This document shows, one piece after another, positions 55,218 through 64,000 of a stretch of 64,000 nucleotides of DNA. The notes below the pieces were generated by a model that searched no databases, had not been told where the DNA came from, and worked only from the letters and a program-made list of their open reading frames with translations. The position numbers and the translations under genes were made by a program. The stretch's first letter is position 1; each line of letters opens with the position of its first letter. This DNA comes from Phenylobacterium sp. (GTDB lineage Bacteria; Pseudomonadota; Alphaproteobacteria; Caulobacterales; Caulobacteraceae). The stretch lies in contig NZ_JAUSCJ010000001.1 of assembly GCF_030651185.1 (NCBI RefSeq), forward strand, positions 18,968 through 82,967, read 5' to 3'.

Positions 55218-57368
55218 TTATTGCGCCGCCAGGACCGCGAGCAGCAGCAGGGCCACGATGTTGGTGATCTTGATCATCGGGTTCACCGCCGGACCGGAGG
55301 TGTCCTTGTAGGGGTCGCCGACGGTGTCGCCGGTCACGGCGGCCTTGTGAGCCTCCGAACCCTTGCCGTGCAGAACCCCGTCGGAGTCGGTGAAGCCTTC
55401 TTCGATCACCTTCTTGGCGTTGTCCCACGCGCCGCCGCCCGAGGTCATCGAGATGGCGACGAACAGGCCCGTCACGATCACGCCCATCAACATCGCGCCG
55501 ACGCAGGCGAAGGCGTCGACCTTGCCGGCGATGGCGTTGATGACGAAGAACAGCACGATCGGCGAGGCCACCGGCAGCAGCGATGGCACGATCATCTCGC
55601 GAATCGCGGCCTTGGTCAGGATGTCGACGGCGCGGCCGTATTCCGGCTTCACCTCGCCGGTCATGATCCCCGGATTTTCGCGGAACTGACGACGGACCTC
55701 GACCACGACCGATTGCGCGGCGCGGCCGACGGCGGTCATCGACATGCCGCCGAACAGGAACGGCAGCAGGCCGCCGAACAGCAGGCCGACCACCACGTAG
55801 GGGTTGGACAGATCGAAGGCCACCGGGCCCAGGCCGTCGAAGAACGACCCCGGCGCGGCGTTGGCCGCGAAGTACTTCAGGTCTTCGGTATAGGCCGCGA
55901 ACAGCACCAGGGCGCCGAGACCGGCCGAGCCGATGGCATAGCCCTTGGTGACCGCCTTGGTGGTGTTGCCGACCGCGTCGAGGGCGTCGGTGGTGACGCG
56001 CACTTCCGGGGGCAGACCCGCCATTTCAGCGATGCCGCCGGCGTTGTCGGTGACCGGACCAAAGGCGTCCAGGGCGACGACGAAGCCCGCCAGGGACAGC
56101 ATGGCGGTGGTGGCGATGGCGATGCCGAACAGGCCCGCCAGGTTATAGGTGACGATGATGCCGACGATGATCACCAGGGCCGGGGCCGCGGTCGCCTCAA
56201 GGCTCATGGCCAGGCCCTGGATCACGTTGGTGCCGTGGCCGGAGACCGAGGCCTGGGCCACCGATTTCACCGGGCGGAAGTTGGTGCCCGTGTAGTACTC
56301 GGTGATCATCACGATCAGCGCCGTGATCACCAGGCCCGCCATGGAGCAGTAGAACAGCGACAGGGCGTCGAAGCTCTTCTCCAGCGGGGTGCCGGCGTTC
56401 ACCGTCAGGGTTTCCGTCACCAGCGAGGGGATCAGGAACCACAGCGCGATGGCCGAGAGCACGCCGGTGACGATCAGGCCCTGATAGAGGGCGCCCATGA
56501 TCGAGCCGGACTTGCCCAGGCGGACGGCGAAGGTGCCGATGATCGAGGTGATGATGCAGACGCCGCAAATGGCCAGCGGCAGCAGCATGATGCTGGGCAG
56601 CAGGGCCGAACCGCCGAAGAAGATGGCGGCCAGGACCATGGTGGCCACCGTGGTCACCGCATAGGTCTCGAACAGGTCGGCGGCCATGCCGGCGCAGTCG
56701 CCGACATTGTCGCCCACGTTGTCAGCGATGGTCGCGGCGTTGCGCGGGTCATCTTCCGGAATGCCGGCCTCGACCTTGCCCACCATGTCACCGCCGACGT
56801 CGGCGCCCTTGGTGAAGATACCCCCGCCCAGACGGGCGAAGATGGAGATCAGCGACGCGCCGAAGCCCAGCGAGACCAGGCCGTCGATGACGTCGCGATC
56901 GGCGGGGGTCAGGCCCTGAACCTGGGTCAGGTAGCCGTAGTAGCCCGCGACGCCGATCAGGGCGAAGCCGGCCACCAGCAGACCGGTGATGGCGCCCGAG
57001 GTGAAGGCGAGCTTGAGGCCCTTGGCCAGGCTCTCCGACGCGGCCTGCGCGGTGCGCACATTGGCGCGGACCGAGATCAGCATGCCAGCGAAACCGGCCG
57101 CGCCCGAAAGCACGGCGCCGATCACGAAGCCGGCGGCCGAATAGCCGCCGATCAGGAAGTAGAGCGCGATCAGGACGACGACGCCGACGATCGCAATGGC
57201 GGTGTATTGGCGCTTCAGATAGGCTTGCGCGCCCTCCTGAATGGCGGCGGCGATCTCTTGCATCTTCGCATTCCCGGGAGACTCCCGGAGCAGCGCAACG
57301 GTCTGGAAGATGCCGTAAAGCACCGCCAGAACGCCGGCGGCGATCACCAGCTCAAGCGTGAAACTCAT
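55218..57368 (-). CDS. hppA: membrane-bound proton-translocating pyrophosphatase, K+-independent type
   Basis: 716-residue polytopic inner-membrane enzyme that couples PPi hydrolysis to H+ pumping. PPi/Mg-binding acidic clusters: [19 protein letters not shown] and the [20 protein letters not shown] loop; the C-terminal DNAKK motif. The pocket segment [10 protein letters not shown] has Lys471 and Thr474, the pair associated with K+-independent enzymes. The ATG at 57368 follows AGGGG at about 11 nt. A good promoter lies about 120 bp upstream. Confidence 0.96.
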   Translation of the reverse strand: MSFTLELVIAAGVLAVLYGIFQTVALLRESPGNAKMQEIAAAIQEGAQAYLKRQYTAIAIVGVVVLIALYFLIGGYSAAGFVIGAVLSGAAGFAGMLISVRANVRTAQAASESLAKGLKLAFTSGAITGLLVAGFALIGVAGYYGYLTQVQGLTPADRDVIDGLVSLGFGASLISIFARLGGGIFTKGADVGGDMVGKVEAGIPEDDPRNAATIADNVGDNVGDCAGMAADLFETYAVTTVATMVLAAIFFGGSALLPSIMLLPLAICGVCIITSIIGTFAVRLGKSGSIMGALYQGLIVTGVLSAIALWFLIPSLVTETLTVNAGTPLEKSFDALSLFYCSMAGLVITALIVMITEYYTGTNFRPVKSVAQASVSGHGTNVIQGLAMSLEATAAPALVIIVGIIVTYNLAGLFGIAIATTAMLSLAGFVVALDAFGPVTDNAGGIAEMAGLPPEVRVTTDALDAVGNTTKAVTKGYAIGSAGLGALVLFAAYTEDLKYFAANAAPGSFFDGLGPVAFDLSNPYVVVGLLFGGLLPFLFGGMSMTAVGRAAQSVVVEVRRQFRENPGIMTGEVKPEYGRAVDILTKAAIREMIVPSLLPVASPIVLFFVINAIAGKVDAFACVGAMLMGVIVTGLFVAISMTSGGGAWDNAKKVIEEGFTDSDGVLHGKGSEAHKAAVTGDTVGDPYKDTSGPAVNPMIKITNIVALLLLAVLAAQ

Positions 57369-57486
57369 TATCTGAAAGCCCCTTTTGCAATTGTGCGGAG
57401 GGGGGACGACGCCGGCTTTAGGCGCGTGCGTCGGTATGTTCCCGGCCCCATGGTGTTTCCCCAGTGGAGCGTCTTTGGCGACGCTC

Positions 57487-57514
57487 CTTATATTTGAGAG
57501 GGTGAAGGTGCCAA
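57487..57514 (-). promoter_or_regulatory. sigma-70-type promoter for hppA
   Basis: -35 TTGGCA (57514-57509), 16-bp spacer, -10 TATAAG (57492-57487). Predicted start near 57480 gives a leader of about 110 nt. Confidence 0.6.
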
Positions 57515-57554
57515 AACTGGCGCCCGTAAGCAACGCCTGTTGGCCACTGCGGCC

Positions 57555-58013
57555 CTACGACCTGTTCTCCCGCGCCCCAAGCACCTTCGGGTCCGGCAGA
57601 CCCGTGCGCTTCTTGGGCGATTGGGAGAGGAGCGTGACGTCCTTCACCTCCTTGGCGCCGCCGATGGCGATGGCCTCCCGCAGCAGGACAGCCTTCAGCT
57701 TGGCCTCGTCGATCTTGGTGTAGTCGGTGGCCAGGGTGAAGTACGGTGAACGATGCCCGGCGCGGATCAGCGCGTCGCGGAAGTAGGGCTCCCGGGTGCG
57801 CAGCTTGGCGGTGTTGGCCAATGCGGCAAGCTGAATACGCACCGAGACGAAGACGTAGTTGACCAGCAGGCCGCGCACGACGACCGGCAAGGCCGCCGGC
57901 GCCAGGTCTACATACTGACCGTCGGTCTTGGCGGGCTTCGCCGCCTCTGACGCCCGCGCCGGAGCGGCGAGGAGCGCCAGGGGCGCGAGGGCGATGAGGG
58001 CGCGACGATCCAT
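57555..58013 (-). CDS. exported protein of unknown function
   Basis: 152 residues. Cleavable signal MDRRALIALAPLALLAAPARA, then DGQYVDLAPAALPVVVRGLL and NYVFVSVRIQLAALANTAKL, which recall small alphaproteobacterial exported proteins (FliL-like or Tat-associated), but I cannot name a family. Last gene after thiL in the nrdR-rib-nusB-thiL run (68 bp gap). Probably periplasmic. Confidence 0.72.
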   Translation of the reverse strand: MDRRALIALAPLALLAAPARASEAAKPAKTDGQYVDLAPAALPVVVRGLLVNYVFVSVRIQLAALANTAKLRTREPYFRDALIRAGHRSPYFTLATDYTKIDEAKLKAVLLREAIAIGGAKEVKDVTLLSQSPKKRTGLPDPKVLGARENRS

Positions 58014-58081
58014 GCGCTCACCCTGGCACGGATATGGTTTCCGGAAGCTTTCCGAAGCCTGGCGGCCCAAGGGGCGCCAAC

Positions 58082-59023
58082 TCAGGTGTGCGTCCAGCCC
58101 CCGCGGCCGGGGTCGACGACCTGATCTCCGACCCGCACCTCGACCCCCGCGCCCTCCAGCACCTCACCGATGACCGTGAGGCCGACGAGGGCGGGCTGAT
58201 CGGCCGAAGCGGTGCAGACGATCTCATAGTCGTCCCCCCCGGTGGCCAGGCGCAGCAGGGCGCCGGCCTGGTCATCCTGGGTCGCCAGCCAGGCGCGGGC
58301 GGACTTGGAGAGCGGCATCCTGTCGAGGTCGAGCCTCAGCCCCAGGCCACTGGCCTGCGCGATATGGCCCGCATCGGCCACCAGGCCGTCGGAAACATCG
58401 GCGGCGGCGCTGGCGCCCGCGCGCAGGAGGTCGCGCAGGTCCAGGCGCGGATTGGGCAGGCGATGGGCCTCCGGTAGCCAGCGCCGGTCAAGTTCCCCCC
58501 AGCCCGGACCCCAGTCCAGCCAGCCATCGCCGATCGGCCCACTCACCAGCAGCAGGTCGCCGGCCTTGGCGCCGCCGCGGCGGATCATGGTTCCGCTGGG
58601 AACCCAGCCCAGCAAGGTCATGGAGACCATCAGCGGGCCGGGGGTGGACACCGTGTCGCCGCCCAGCAGGACGACATTGAAGGCCAGGCCATCCTCATCG
58701 AGACCCCGGGCGAATTCCTGGCGCTGCTCCCAGCCGAAGCCCGCGGGCCAGGCGGTCATCAGGAAATAGCCGTAGGGCTCGGCGCCCTTGGCGGCCAGGT
58801 CGGAGAGATTGGAGCGCAGCAGCTTGCGCGCCACGATGTCGGGCGGGTCGCTGGGCTGGAAATGCACCCCGGCCACCAGGGCGTCCTTGGTGATCACCAG
58901 GTCGAAGCCCGGGCGGGAAGGGATGACGGCGGCGTCGTCCAACAGATCGAGCGCCTCGACCGCGCCGCGGGTCAGAGGGCGGAACAGCCGGGCGATCTGC
59001 TCGAATTCATCCGGCCCGGACAT
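58082..59023 (-). CDS. thiL: thiamine-monophosphate kinase
   Basis: 313-residue AIR-synthase-related kinase making thiamine diphosphate. Marks: [52 protein letters not shown] and [16 protein letters not shown]. The ATG at 59023 overlaps the nusB stop by 17 bp. Placement with nusB and the rib genes is conserved in alphaproteobacteria. Confidence 0.94.
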   Translation of the reverse strand: MSGPDEFEQIARLFRPLTRGAVEALDLLDDAAVIPSRPGFDLVITKDALVAGVHFQPSDPPDIVARKLLRSNLSDLAAKGAEPYGYFLMTAWPAGFGWEQRQEFARGLDEDGLAFNVVLLGGDTVSTPGPLMVSMTLLGWVPSGTMIRRGGAKAGDLLLVSGPIGDGWLDWGPGWGELDRRWLPEAHRLPNPRLDLRDLLRAGASAAADVSDGLVADAGHIAQASGLGLRLDLDRMPLSKSARAWLATQDDQAGALLRLATGGDDYEIVCTASADQPALVGLTVIGEVLEGAGVEVRVGDQVVDPGRGGWTHT

Positions 59024-59468
59024 CCTGCGCCACCTTGTCGAGGGCCCCGTTGACGAACCCCGGCTCGGGCCCCTCGAAGAAGGATTTGGCCAGTTCGACA
59101 TATTCGTCGATCACCACCTCGACCGGCACGTCGTCACGGTGCGAGAGCTCATAGGCGCCGGAGCGCAGGATGGCGCGCACGGTGGCGTCCAGCCGGTCCA
59201 GCTTCCAGCCGGTGGCCAGGCGCTTGACGACGGCGGCGTCGATCTCGCGCTGGCTTCCCACCACGCCGCGGACCAACTCCGCGAAGAAGGCCTCGTCGGC
59301 GGCGGCCAGGGGATCCCCCTCCCCGTCGCCCTCAATGCCACGGTCGAAGCGGTGGTCGGCGAACTCGCGGATCACGGCTTCGACGCCGACGCCCGAGACT
59401 TCCATCTGGTACAGCGCCTGGACGGCGGCGAGGCGCGCGACCGAACGGGCCTGCTTGGGCCGGCTCAT
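59007..59468 (-). CDS. nusB: transcription antitermination factor NusB
   Basis: 153-residue NusB, which binds boxA RNA with S10 to prevent termination in rRNA operons. Marks: [34 protein letters not shown] and [20 protein letters not shown]. Start overlaps the ribH stop by 4 bp. Confidence 0.94.
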   Translation of the reverse strand: MSRPKQARSVARLAAVQALYQMEVSGVGVEAVIREFADHRFDRGIEGDGEGDPLAAADEAFFAELVRGVVGSQREIDAAVVKRLATGWKLDRLDATVRAILRSGAYELSHRDDVPVEVVIDEYVELAKSFFEGPEPGFVNGALDKVAQDVRAG

Positions 59469-59920
59469 CGGGCGCCCATCAGCTGGCTCTTCAGGGAGAT
59501 CATGGTCAGCGCCGCGCGGGCCGCGCCGCCGCCCTTGTCGCCCTCGCTGACCTTGGCGCGGGCCCAGGCCTGCTCCTCGTCCTCGACGGTCAGGATGCCG
59601 TTGCCGATGGCCAGGCGCTTGCCGACCGTCAGATCCATGATCCCGCGGGCCGACTCGTTGGAGACGATCTCGAAGTGATAGGTCTCGCCACGGATCACCG
59701 TGCCGAGCGCCACATAGCCGTCATAGCGCACGCCAGTGGCGCCGCCTTCATCGGCCAGGGCGATGGCGCCGGGGATTTCCAGCGCGCCGGGCACCGTGAC
59801 CACGTCATATTCCGCCCCCTGCGAGGTGATCGCGTCGGCGGCCCCCTGCAGCAGGGCGTCGGCCAGGTCGGAATAGAAGCGCGCCTCGACGATGAGGATG
59901 CGGATTTTGTCTTCGAGCAT
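59465..59920 (-). CDS. ribH: 6,7-dimethyl-8-ribityllumazine synthase
   Basis: 151-residue lumazine synthase, penultimate step of riboflavin synthesis. Marks: [50 protein letters not shown] (catalytic His) and [14 protein letters not shown]. Follows ribE by 38 bp; the ribBA gene expected between them in many relatives is absent. Confidence 0.95.
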   Translation of the reverse strand: MLEDKIRILIVEARFYSDLADALLQGAADAITSQGAEYDVVTVPGALEIPGAIALADEGGATGVRYDGYVALGTVIRGETYHFEIVSNESARGIMDLTVGKRLAIGNGILTVEDEEQAWARAKVSEGDKGGGAARAALTMISLKSQLMGAR

Positions 59921-59958
59921 GGGTTCTTTCCGGAGCGCGGCCGAGTTGGCCGCCTCCT

Positions 59959-60549
59959 TTAGGCTGTTTCTCGCCAGCGGGCGAGATACCGGGCCAGCAT
60001 GTCGATCTCGAGATTGACCCGGGAGCCGACGTTCAGCGTCCCGAGCGTGGTCACGTCCCAGGTGTGGGGGATCAGGTTCACGCCGAAAACGTCGTCCTCG
60101 ACCTCGTTCACCGTCAGCGACACGCCCTCAATCGTGATGGAGCCCTTGGGCGCGATGAACCGGTGCAGAGGGCGGGGCACGCGCACCTGGACGCGGTGGC
60201 TTCCCCCCTCGCTCTCGATGGAGATCACCTCGCCGATGCCGTCCACGTGGCCGGAAACGATGTGCCCGCCGAGCTCGTCACCCACCTTGGCGGCGCGCTC
60301 CAGGTTGACCGGACGGCCTTCTTTCCAGTCCGACAAGGTGGTCAGGGAGAGGGTTTCGCCTGAGACTTCCACAGCGAACCAACCGTCGGCCTTCTCCACC
60401 ACGGTCAGGCAGCAGCCCGCATGGCTGATGGAGGCGCCGATATCGACCGTGGAGAGGTCGAACTTGGTTTCGATCTCAAACCGCAGGTCGCGGTTGGTTT
60501 CGCGGACGGCGCGGACGCGGCCCACATCGGTGACGATGCCGGTGAACAT
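59959..60549 (-). CDS. ribE: riboflavin synthase alpha subunit
   Basis: 196-residue enzyme dismutating two lumazines to riboflavin. Two lumazine-binding repeats: the first begins [15 protein letters not shown] with SHAGCCLTV, the second [14 protein letters not shown] with [13 protein letters not shown]. Start abuts the stop of the RibD reductase gene. Confidence 0.95.
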   Translation of the reverse strand: MFTGIVTDVGRVRAVRETNRDLRFEIETKFDLSTVDIGASISHAGCCLTVVEKADGWFAVEVSGETLSLTTLSDWKEGRPVNLERAAKVGDELGGHIVSGHVDGIGEVISIESEGGSHRVQVRVPRPLHRFIAPKGSITIEGVSLTVNEVEDDVFGVNLIPHTWDVTTLGTLNVGSRVNLEIDMLARYLARWRETA

Positions 60550-61194
60550 TCAGATCCTCTCGTAGCGTTCCCACACATCGGGACCCAGCAGCTGAAGATC
60601 AACCCGCTTAAGCTTCGGCGCGCCGGAAAGCGCCTGGACGGCCAGGGCGCCGACGCCGGGCCTTCCCTCCCCGCCGATGATCATCGGCGCGCGAAACCAC
60701 TCCAGGGCGTCGACCAGGCCGCAACGGAGGAAGCTGGCGGCCACCTGCCCCCCGCCCTCGACGAAGAGGCGGCTCAGGCCCTCGGCGGCCAGGGCGCGGA
60801 CGACGTCGTGCAGCTCGGGCCGCTCATCGCCGACGGCATGGACCTGCAGGACGCGAACACCGGCGTCGACGAGGCGCGCCTGCGGCGGTGTGGTGGTGAT
60901 CAGGTAGGTGGGAATATCGCGCGCGGTGGCGATCAGTCTGCACCCGTCAGCTAGCCGCTGGCGGCTGTCGAGCACCACGCGGGCCGGCTGGGGGCCATCG
61001 TGGTCGGGCAGCCGGACGGTCAGTTCGGGATCATCGGCCAGGGCCGTCTCGACGCCAACAACGACGGCGTCATGGGCCGCGCGCAGGCGGTGCACCTGCT
61101 CGCGGCTCTGCTCGCCGGTGATCCAGCGGCTCTCTCCCGTGGCGGTGGCGATGCGGCCATCGAGGGAGGTGGCGAGCTTGAGGGTGACGGTCAA
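60550..61194 (-). CDS. RibD C-terminal reductase domain, stand-alone
   Basis: 214 residues matching only the NADPH-dependent reductase half of RibD (KLATSLDGRIATATGESRWI, TALADDPELTVRLP, LFVEGGGQVAASFLRCGLVD). The N-terminal zinc deaminase domain (about 145 residues, with HAE and PCxxxGxxxPC) is missing, although the position in the operon is that of ribD. The start is a TTG at 61194, since an in-frame TGA lies seven codons upstream. Its ribosome-binding site GGGGAGGG is the 3' arm of a hairpin. Confidence 0.88.
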   Translation of the reverse strand: MTVTLKLATSLDGRIATATGESRWITGEQSREQVHRLRAAHDAVVVGVETALADDPELTVRLPDHDGPQPARVVLDSRQRLADGCRLIATARDIPTYLITTTPPQARLVDAGVRVLQVHAVGDERPELHDVVRALAAEGLSRLFVEGGGQVAASFLRCGLVDALEWFRAPMIIGGEGRPGVGALAVQALSGAPKLKRVDLQLLGPDVWERYERI

Positions 61195-61199
61195 AACCC

Positions 61200-61220
61200 G
61201 CCCTCCCCTTCATGGGGAGG
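61200..61220 (-). promoter_or_regulatory. hairpin burying the RibD-reductase ribosome-binding site
   Basis: CCCTCCCC, five bases, GGGGAGGG on the minus strand (arms 61213-61220 and 61200-61207). The 3' arm is the only Shine-Dalgarno for the TTG start at 61194. It sits 11 bp after the nrdR stop, so ribosomes ending nrdR would reach it. Confidence 0.5.
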
Positions 61221-61230
61221 GAGAAGCATC

Positions 61231-61704
61231 TTAACGCTCATCCTCAGAGCCTTCGCTGAGGCCCTCTTCGCCGAGGAAGGTGGCGAACTCACCGGCCTCG
61301 CGGAAGTCACGATAGACCGAGGCGTAGCGGACATAGGCCACGTCATCGAGCGCCTTGAGCTGCTTCATCACCATCTCGCCGACCGCCGAGGATGGCAGCT
61401 CGGTCTCGCCCATGCTTTCCAGCTGCCGGACGATGGTCGAGATCATCTTCTCGATGCGCTCGGCCTCGATGGGACGCTTGCGGGTGGCGATGGCGATGGA
61501 GCGGGCCAGCTTGTCCCGCTCGAAGGGCGTGCGCCGCCCCGACCGTTTCAGGATGGTCAGTTCACGAAGCTGAACCCGCTCGAAGGTGGTGAAACGGCCG
61601 CCGCACTCGGGGCACAGCCGCCGCCGCCGGATGGCCGCGCCGTCTTCCGACGGGCGGCTGTCCTTCACCTGGCTTTCGAGATGACCGCAGAACGGGCAGC
61701 GCAT
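61231..61704 (-). CDS. nrdR: transcriptional repressor NrdR
   Basis: 157-residue repressor of ribonucleotide reductase genes. N-terminal zinc ribbon (CPFC...CPEC), ATP-cone ([18 protein letters not shown]). It senses ATP/dATP. Downstream of glyA and upstream of ribD/E, the usual alphaproteobacterial arrangement. No NrdR box is recognised near its own start. Confidence 0.96.
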   Translation of the reverse strand: MRCPFCGHLESQVKDSRPSEDGAAIRRRRLCPECGGRFTTFERVQLRELTILKRSGRRTPFERDKLARSIAIATRKRPIEAERIEKMISTIVRQLESMGETELPSSAVGEMVMKQLKALDDVAYVRYASVYRDFREAGEFATFLGEEGLSEGSEDER

Positions 61705-61745
61705 GATCTAGCCCCTCCTGGCCAATCCAACCCCTATTAGAGGGA

Positions 61746-63035
61746 TTAGCTGTAGATCGGGAAGCGTTTCGTCAAGGTCAGGACCTCGGCCTTCACCTTG
61801 GATTCGATCGCCGAATTGTCGCCGCCAGCCGCGACGCCATCCAGGACCTCACCGATCCAGGTCCCGACCTGACGGAATTCAGCAGGCCCGAAGCCTCGCG
61901 TCGTGCCGGCCGGGGTCCCGACCCGCAGGCCGGAGGTCTGCATGGGAGGCAGGGGATCGAAGGGGATGCCGTTCTTGTTGGTGGTGATGCCGGCCCGCTC
62001 CAGGGCGATCTCGGCGTCGGCGCCGGAGACGTTCTTGGGCGTCAGGTCCACCAACATCAGGTGGCTGTCTGTCCCCCCCGACACGATCTTGAAGCCGGCC
62101 ACCTGCAGGCTGTCGGCGAGCGCCCGGGCATTTTCGACCACCTGGCGGGCGTACTGCTTGAATTCCGGTCGCAGGGCCTCGCCGAAGGCCACGGCCTTGC
62201 CGGCGATGACATGCATCAGGGGGCCGCCCTGCAGGCCGGGGAAGACCGCGCTATCGATCTTCTTGGCCCACTTCTTGGAGTTGGTCAGGATCATGCCGCC
62301 GCGCGGGCCCCGCAGGGTCTTGTGCGTCGTCGTGGTGACGATGTGGGCATGCGGGAACGGATTGGGATAGGCGCCGCCGGCCACCAGGCCCGCATAGTGG
62401 GCGATATCCACCATCAGTAGGGCTTCGACGCTGTCGGCGATCTCGCGGAACCTGGCGAAGTCGATGGCGCGCGAATAGGCCGAGCCGCCGGCGATGATCA
62501 CCTTGGGCTTCTCGGCCAAGGCCACCTCGGCGGCCTGATCATAGTCGATCAGGTGGTCCTGCTGGCGCACGCCATAGGCCACCGGGCGGAACCACTTGCC
62601 CGACTGGTTGACGCTCTTGCCGTGGGTCAGGTGGCCGCCGGCCGCCAGGTCCATGCCCATGAAGGTGTCCCCCGGAGCCATGGTGGCCATGAACACCGCC
62701 TGGTTGGCCTGGCTGCCCGAATGGGGTTGCACATTGGCGTACTCGCAGCCGAACAGCTGCTTGGCGCGCTCGATGGCGATTTCCTCGACCTCGTCCACCA
62801 CCTCGCAGCCGCCGTAGTAGCGTTTGCCCGGATAGCCCTCGGCGTACTTGTTGGTCAGGACCGACCCCTGCGCCTCCAGCACGGCGCGGCTGACGATGTT
62901 CTCGGACGCGATCAGTTCGATCTGGTCCTGCTGGCGCTTCAGCTCCCGCGCCAGCACGCTGGAGACGGCGGGATCGCTCTCGGAGGCGGGCGCGGTGAAG
63001 AAGGCGTCGATGAAATTGGCGGCTTGGGCGGTCAT
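61746..63035 (-). CDS. glyA: serine hydroxymethyltransferase
   Basis: 429-residue PLP enzyme interconverting serine and glycine with tetrahydrofolate. PLP-Lys239 in [19 protein letters not shown]-terminal [19 protein letters not shown] and [17 protein letters not shown]. Start ATG 63035. nrdR follows after 41 bp. No glycine riboswitch is visible in the short leader. Confidence 0.97.
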   Translation of the reverse strand: MTAQAANFIDAFFTAPASESDPAVSSVLARELKRQQDQIELIASENIVSRAVLEAQGSVLTNKYAEGYPGKRYYGGCEVVDEVEEIAIERAKQLFGCEYANVQPHSGSQANQAVFMATMAPGDTFMGMDLAAGGHLTHGKSVNQSGKWFRPVAYGVRQQDHLIDYDQAAEVALAEKPKVIIAGGSAYSRAIDFARFREIADSVEALLMVDIAHYAGLVAGGAYPNPFPHAHIVTTTTHKTLRGPRGGMILTNSKKWAKKIDSAVFPGLQGGPLMHVIAGKAVAFGEALRPEFKQYARQVVENARALADSLQVAGFKIVSGGTDSHLMLVDLTPKNVSGADAEIALERAGITTNKNGIPFDPLPPMQTSGLRVGTPAGTTRGFGPAEFRQVGTWIGEVLDGVAAGGDNSAIESKVKAEVLTLTKRFPIYS

Positions 63036-63078
63036 GGGAGGGCCTTTCGGGAATCTGGGAGGGACGGGCCTGGGCGGC

Positions 63079-63107
63079 TCTTTAGCGCCTTGCGGGCCCG
63101 AGGCCAA
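63079..63107 (-). promoter_or_regulatory. sigma-70-type promoter for glyA
   Basis: -35 TTGGCC (63107-63102), 17-bp spacer, -10 TAAAGA (63084-63079), about 44 bp before the glyA start codon. Confidence 0.5.
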
Positions 63108-63211
63108 ACGTTGGGAACCAAGTTGGGTGGGGGGCGTTGACGCCAAGTCTGACGACCCTGGGCGAAGGGGTCCTCTGGCGCTTGTGATGCCATGTACCCA
63201 GGGGGCGACCG

Positions 63212-63643
63212 ATGAGTATCGACAGGGAAGCTGACGACACCGATGTCGAGGAGGTTCTGTCCCTCGCGACCGTCATCGTCTCGGCCTTCGTCAGCCGGAA
63301 TTCTGTGTCGCAGAACGACCTGCCAGACCTCATCCGGTCGGTGCACCAGAGTTTGAAGGGGCTTGGCCATGCCGCGCCCGTCGCCCTGAAAGAGCGGCCC
63401 AAGCCGGCGGTGCCGATCAACAAGTCGATCCAGCACGATTTCATCGTCTGCCTGGAGGACGGCAAGAAGCTGAAGATGCTCAAGCGCTATCTGCGCTCGC
63501 GCTTCGACATGAGCCCGGATGACTACCGTCGTCGGTGGGGTTTGGCGCCTGACTATCCGATGGTGGCGCCGGCCTATGCGGCGCGACGCTCGGACTTCGC
63601 CAAGCAGATCGGCCTGGGCAAGGGTGTGCGCCGGCGGACGTGA
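63212..63643 (+). CDS. mucR: MucR/Ros-family transcriptional regulator
   Basis: 143 residues, the pleiotropic alphaproteobacterial regulator family that in Caulobacter controls swarmer- and S-phase genes. Core: [20 protein letters not shown] with [20 protein letters not shown]. In Ros the zinc ligands are Cys, Cys, His, His; here they read Cys, Asp, Tyr, and Arg/Phe, so classical zinc binding is doubtful. Members without zinc are known in Mesorhizobium. Convergent with hemA. Confidence 0.88.
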   Translation: MSIDREADDTDVEEVLSLATVIVSAFVSRNSVSQNDLPDLIRSVHQSLKGLGHAAPVALKERPKPAVPINKSIQHDFIVCLEDGKKLKMLKRYLRSRFDMSPDDYRRRWGLAPDYPMVAPAYAARRSDFAKQIGLGKGVRRRT

Positions 63644-63771
63644 CATGGGCGGCTCGGCGCCCGGATCGTTCAGATGGAAAGCGAAGTTGAGGCGTCTCCG
63701 AAGCGGTGGTTAGACGATCGGTATGCGCTCGCCTGCCCCAAATCGCAAGCTGGGCGAGGCCGAAAGAGAAA

Positions 63772-63789
63772 GGCGCCGCCCGGAGCGCC
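63772..63789. terminator. weak hairpin between mucR and hemA
   Basis: A 5-bp GGCGC/GCGCC stem (63772-63776, 63785-63789) with an 8-nt loop, and short A/T flanks. It may help end the convergent transcripts; the structure is weak. Confidence 0.3.
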
Positions 63790-63817
63790 GCCCTTCAAAG
63801 GCTAGACTTCAAGCCGA

Positions 63818-64000
63818 TCAGGCGGCGTAGCCGCCGACGCGCTTGATATTGCAGTGGGCCCACAGCATTTCCAGGGTCCTGGCCAGGTCGTCCATCATCT
63901 CGTCGGTGTGGGCCGGCGAGGGCGTGAAGCGCAGGCGCTCGGTCCCGCGGGGCACGGTGGGATAGTTGATCGGCTGGACGTAGACGCCGTGCTCTTCCAG
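63818..64000 (-). CDS. hemA: 5-aminolevulinate synthase (C-terminus; rest outside window)
   Basis: The last 60 codons of an ALAS-type enzyme, entering at the right edge. The visible end reads [20 protein letters not shown] followed by [20 protein letters not shown] and ends ...[12 protein letters not shown]. This C-terminal segment with [11 protein letters not shown] is distinctive of PLP-dependent 5-aminolevulinate synthase, the first step of heme synthesis in alphaproteobacteria. Stop at 63818-63820. Confidence 0.93.
   Translation of the reverse strand: MEEHGVYVQPINYPTVPRGTERLRFTPSPAHTDEMMDDLARTLEMLWAHCNIKRVGGYAA

Noticed and set aside
57466..57487. 8-bp hairpin upstream of hppA, considered as a leader element
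   Set aside because: It overlaps the predicted -10 hexamer, so it would not be wholly transcribed.
55104..57497. 797-codon open frame antisense to hppA
   Set aside because: Shadow of a membrane-protein gene, giving a His/Asp/Gln-rich meaningless product.
63036..63078. Glycine riboswitch before glyA
   Set aside because: The predicted leader is about 40 nt, too short for any known glycine aptamer.

Overview
This window is a GC-rich stretch of alphaproteobacterial chromosome, most likely from the Caulobacterales (Caulobacter/Phenylobacterium group). The reasons are a PopA-type REC-REC-degenerate-GGDEF protein beside mfd, a MucR-family regulator convergent with hemA, the aminotransferase-hom-glpX-recJ block, the plsX-fabH-ihfA-merR block, and a GC-saturated third codon position throughout. 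About 65 genes and 4 tRNAs are packed with few gaps. I see no prophage, insertion sequence, CRISPR array, secretion cluster or defence island. Most of the window is conserved housekeeping DNA, and I found no convincing new multi-gene system.

Layout. 1-5.4 kb: the 5' part of kup, a hybrid sensor kinase whose frame is broken near its start, and a decayed MFS transporter. 5.4-10.2 kb: tusA, a BrkB-family membrane protein, an orphan PstS-like lipoprotein behind a PhoB-box-like repeat, a CaiB-type CoA-transferase and an SDR oxidoreductase. 10.3-18.4 kb: popA, mfd, sdhE, a lipoprotein and recG. 18.4-22.9 kb: a tight kdsA-hldE-hldD operon for LPS inner-core precursors, ending in a DUF3089 hydrolase. 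23-30.5 kb: cfa, cysK-sseA-GNAT, a cytochrome P450, an orphan amino-acid binding protein and metC. 30.5-35.1 kb: the most accessory part, with a TonB-receptor remnant, three tRNAs, an A/T-richer lipoprotein gene, a complex I accessory subunit, a tiny membrane protein, a thioesterase, a glutaminyl cyclase and a double cold-shock protein. 35.2-40.6 kb: the aminotransferase-hom-glpX-recJ operon. 40.6-46.4 kb: a lipoprotein, PHA synthase, a phosphatase-like protein, msrB, argC and rplM-rpsI. 46.5-50.5 kb: PhoX, ctaA, small membrane proteins, tRNA-Pro and an SRPBCC protein. 50.5-55.2 kb: cytochrome bc1 chaperone-DUF177-plsX-fabH-ihfA-merR, and bamE. 55.2-64 kb: the proton-pumping pyrophosphatase, the glyA-nrdR-ribD'-ribE-ribH-nusB-thiL operon, mucR and the 3' end of hemA.

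How the genes work together. Cell envelope: hldD, hldE and kdsA supply LPS core sugars, bamE and a TonB-receptor fragment concern the outer membrane, and plsX/fabH and cfa make and modify lipids. Phosphate: the PstS-like protein and PhoX both have PhoB-box-like repeats upstream. DNA repair and recombination: mfd, recG, recJ and ihfA. Sulfur amino acids: cysK, sseA, metC, hom and msrB. Cell cycle: popA, and possibly mucR.

The points most worth a second look are an incomplete riboflavin cluster (reductase-only RibD, no ribBA) with a hairpin that buries the ribosome-binding site of a TTG start; an exact GTTC-N7-GTTC repeat and a strong terminator-like hairpin between brkB and pstS that could bound a small RNA; several long intergenic palindromic elements; and three broken genes (sensor kinase, MFS transporter, TonB receptor).
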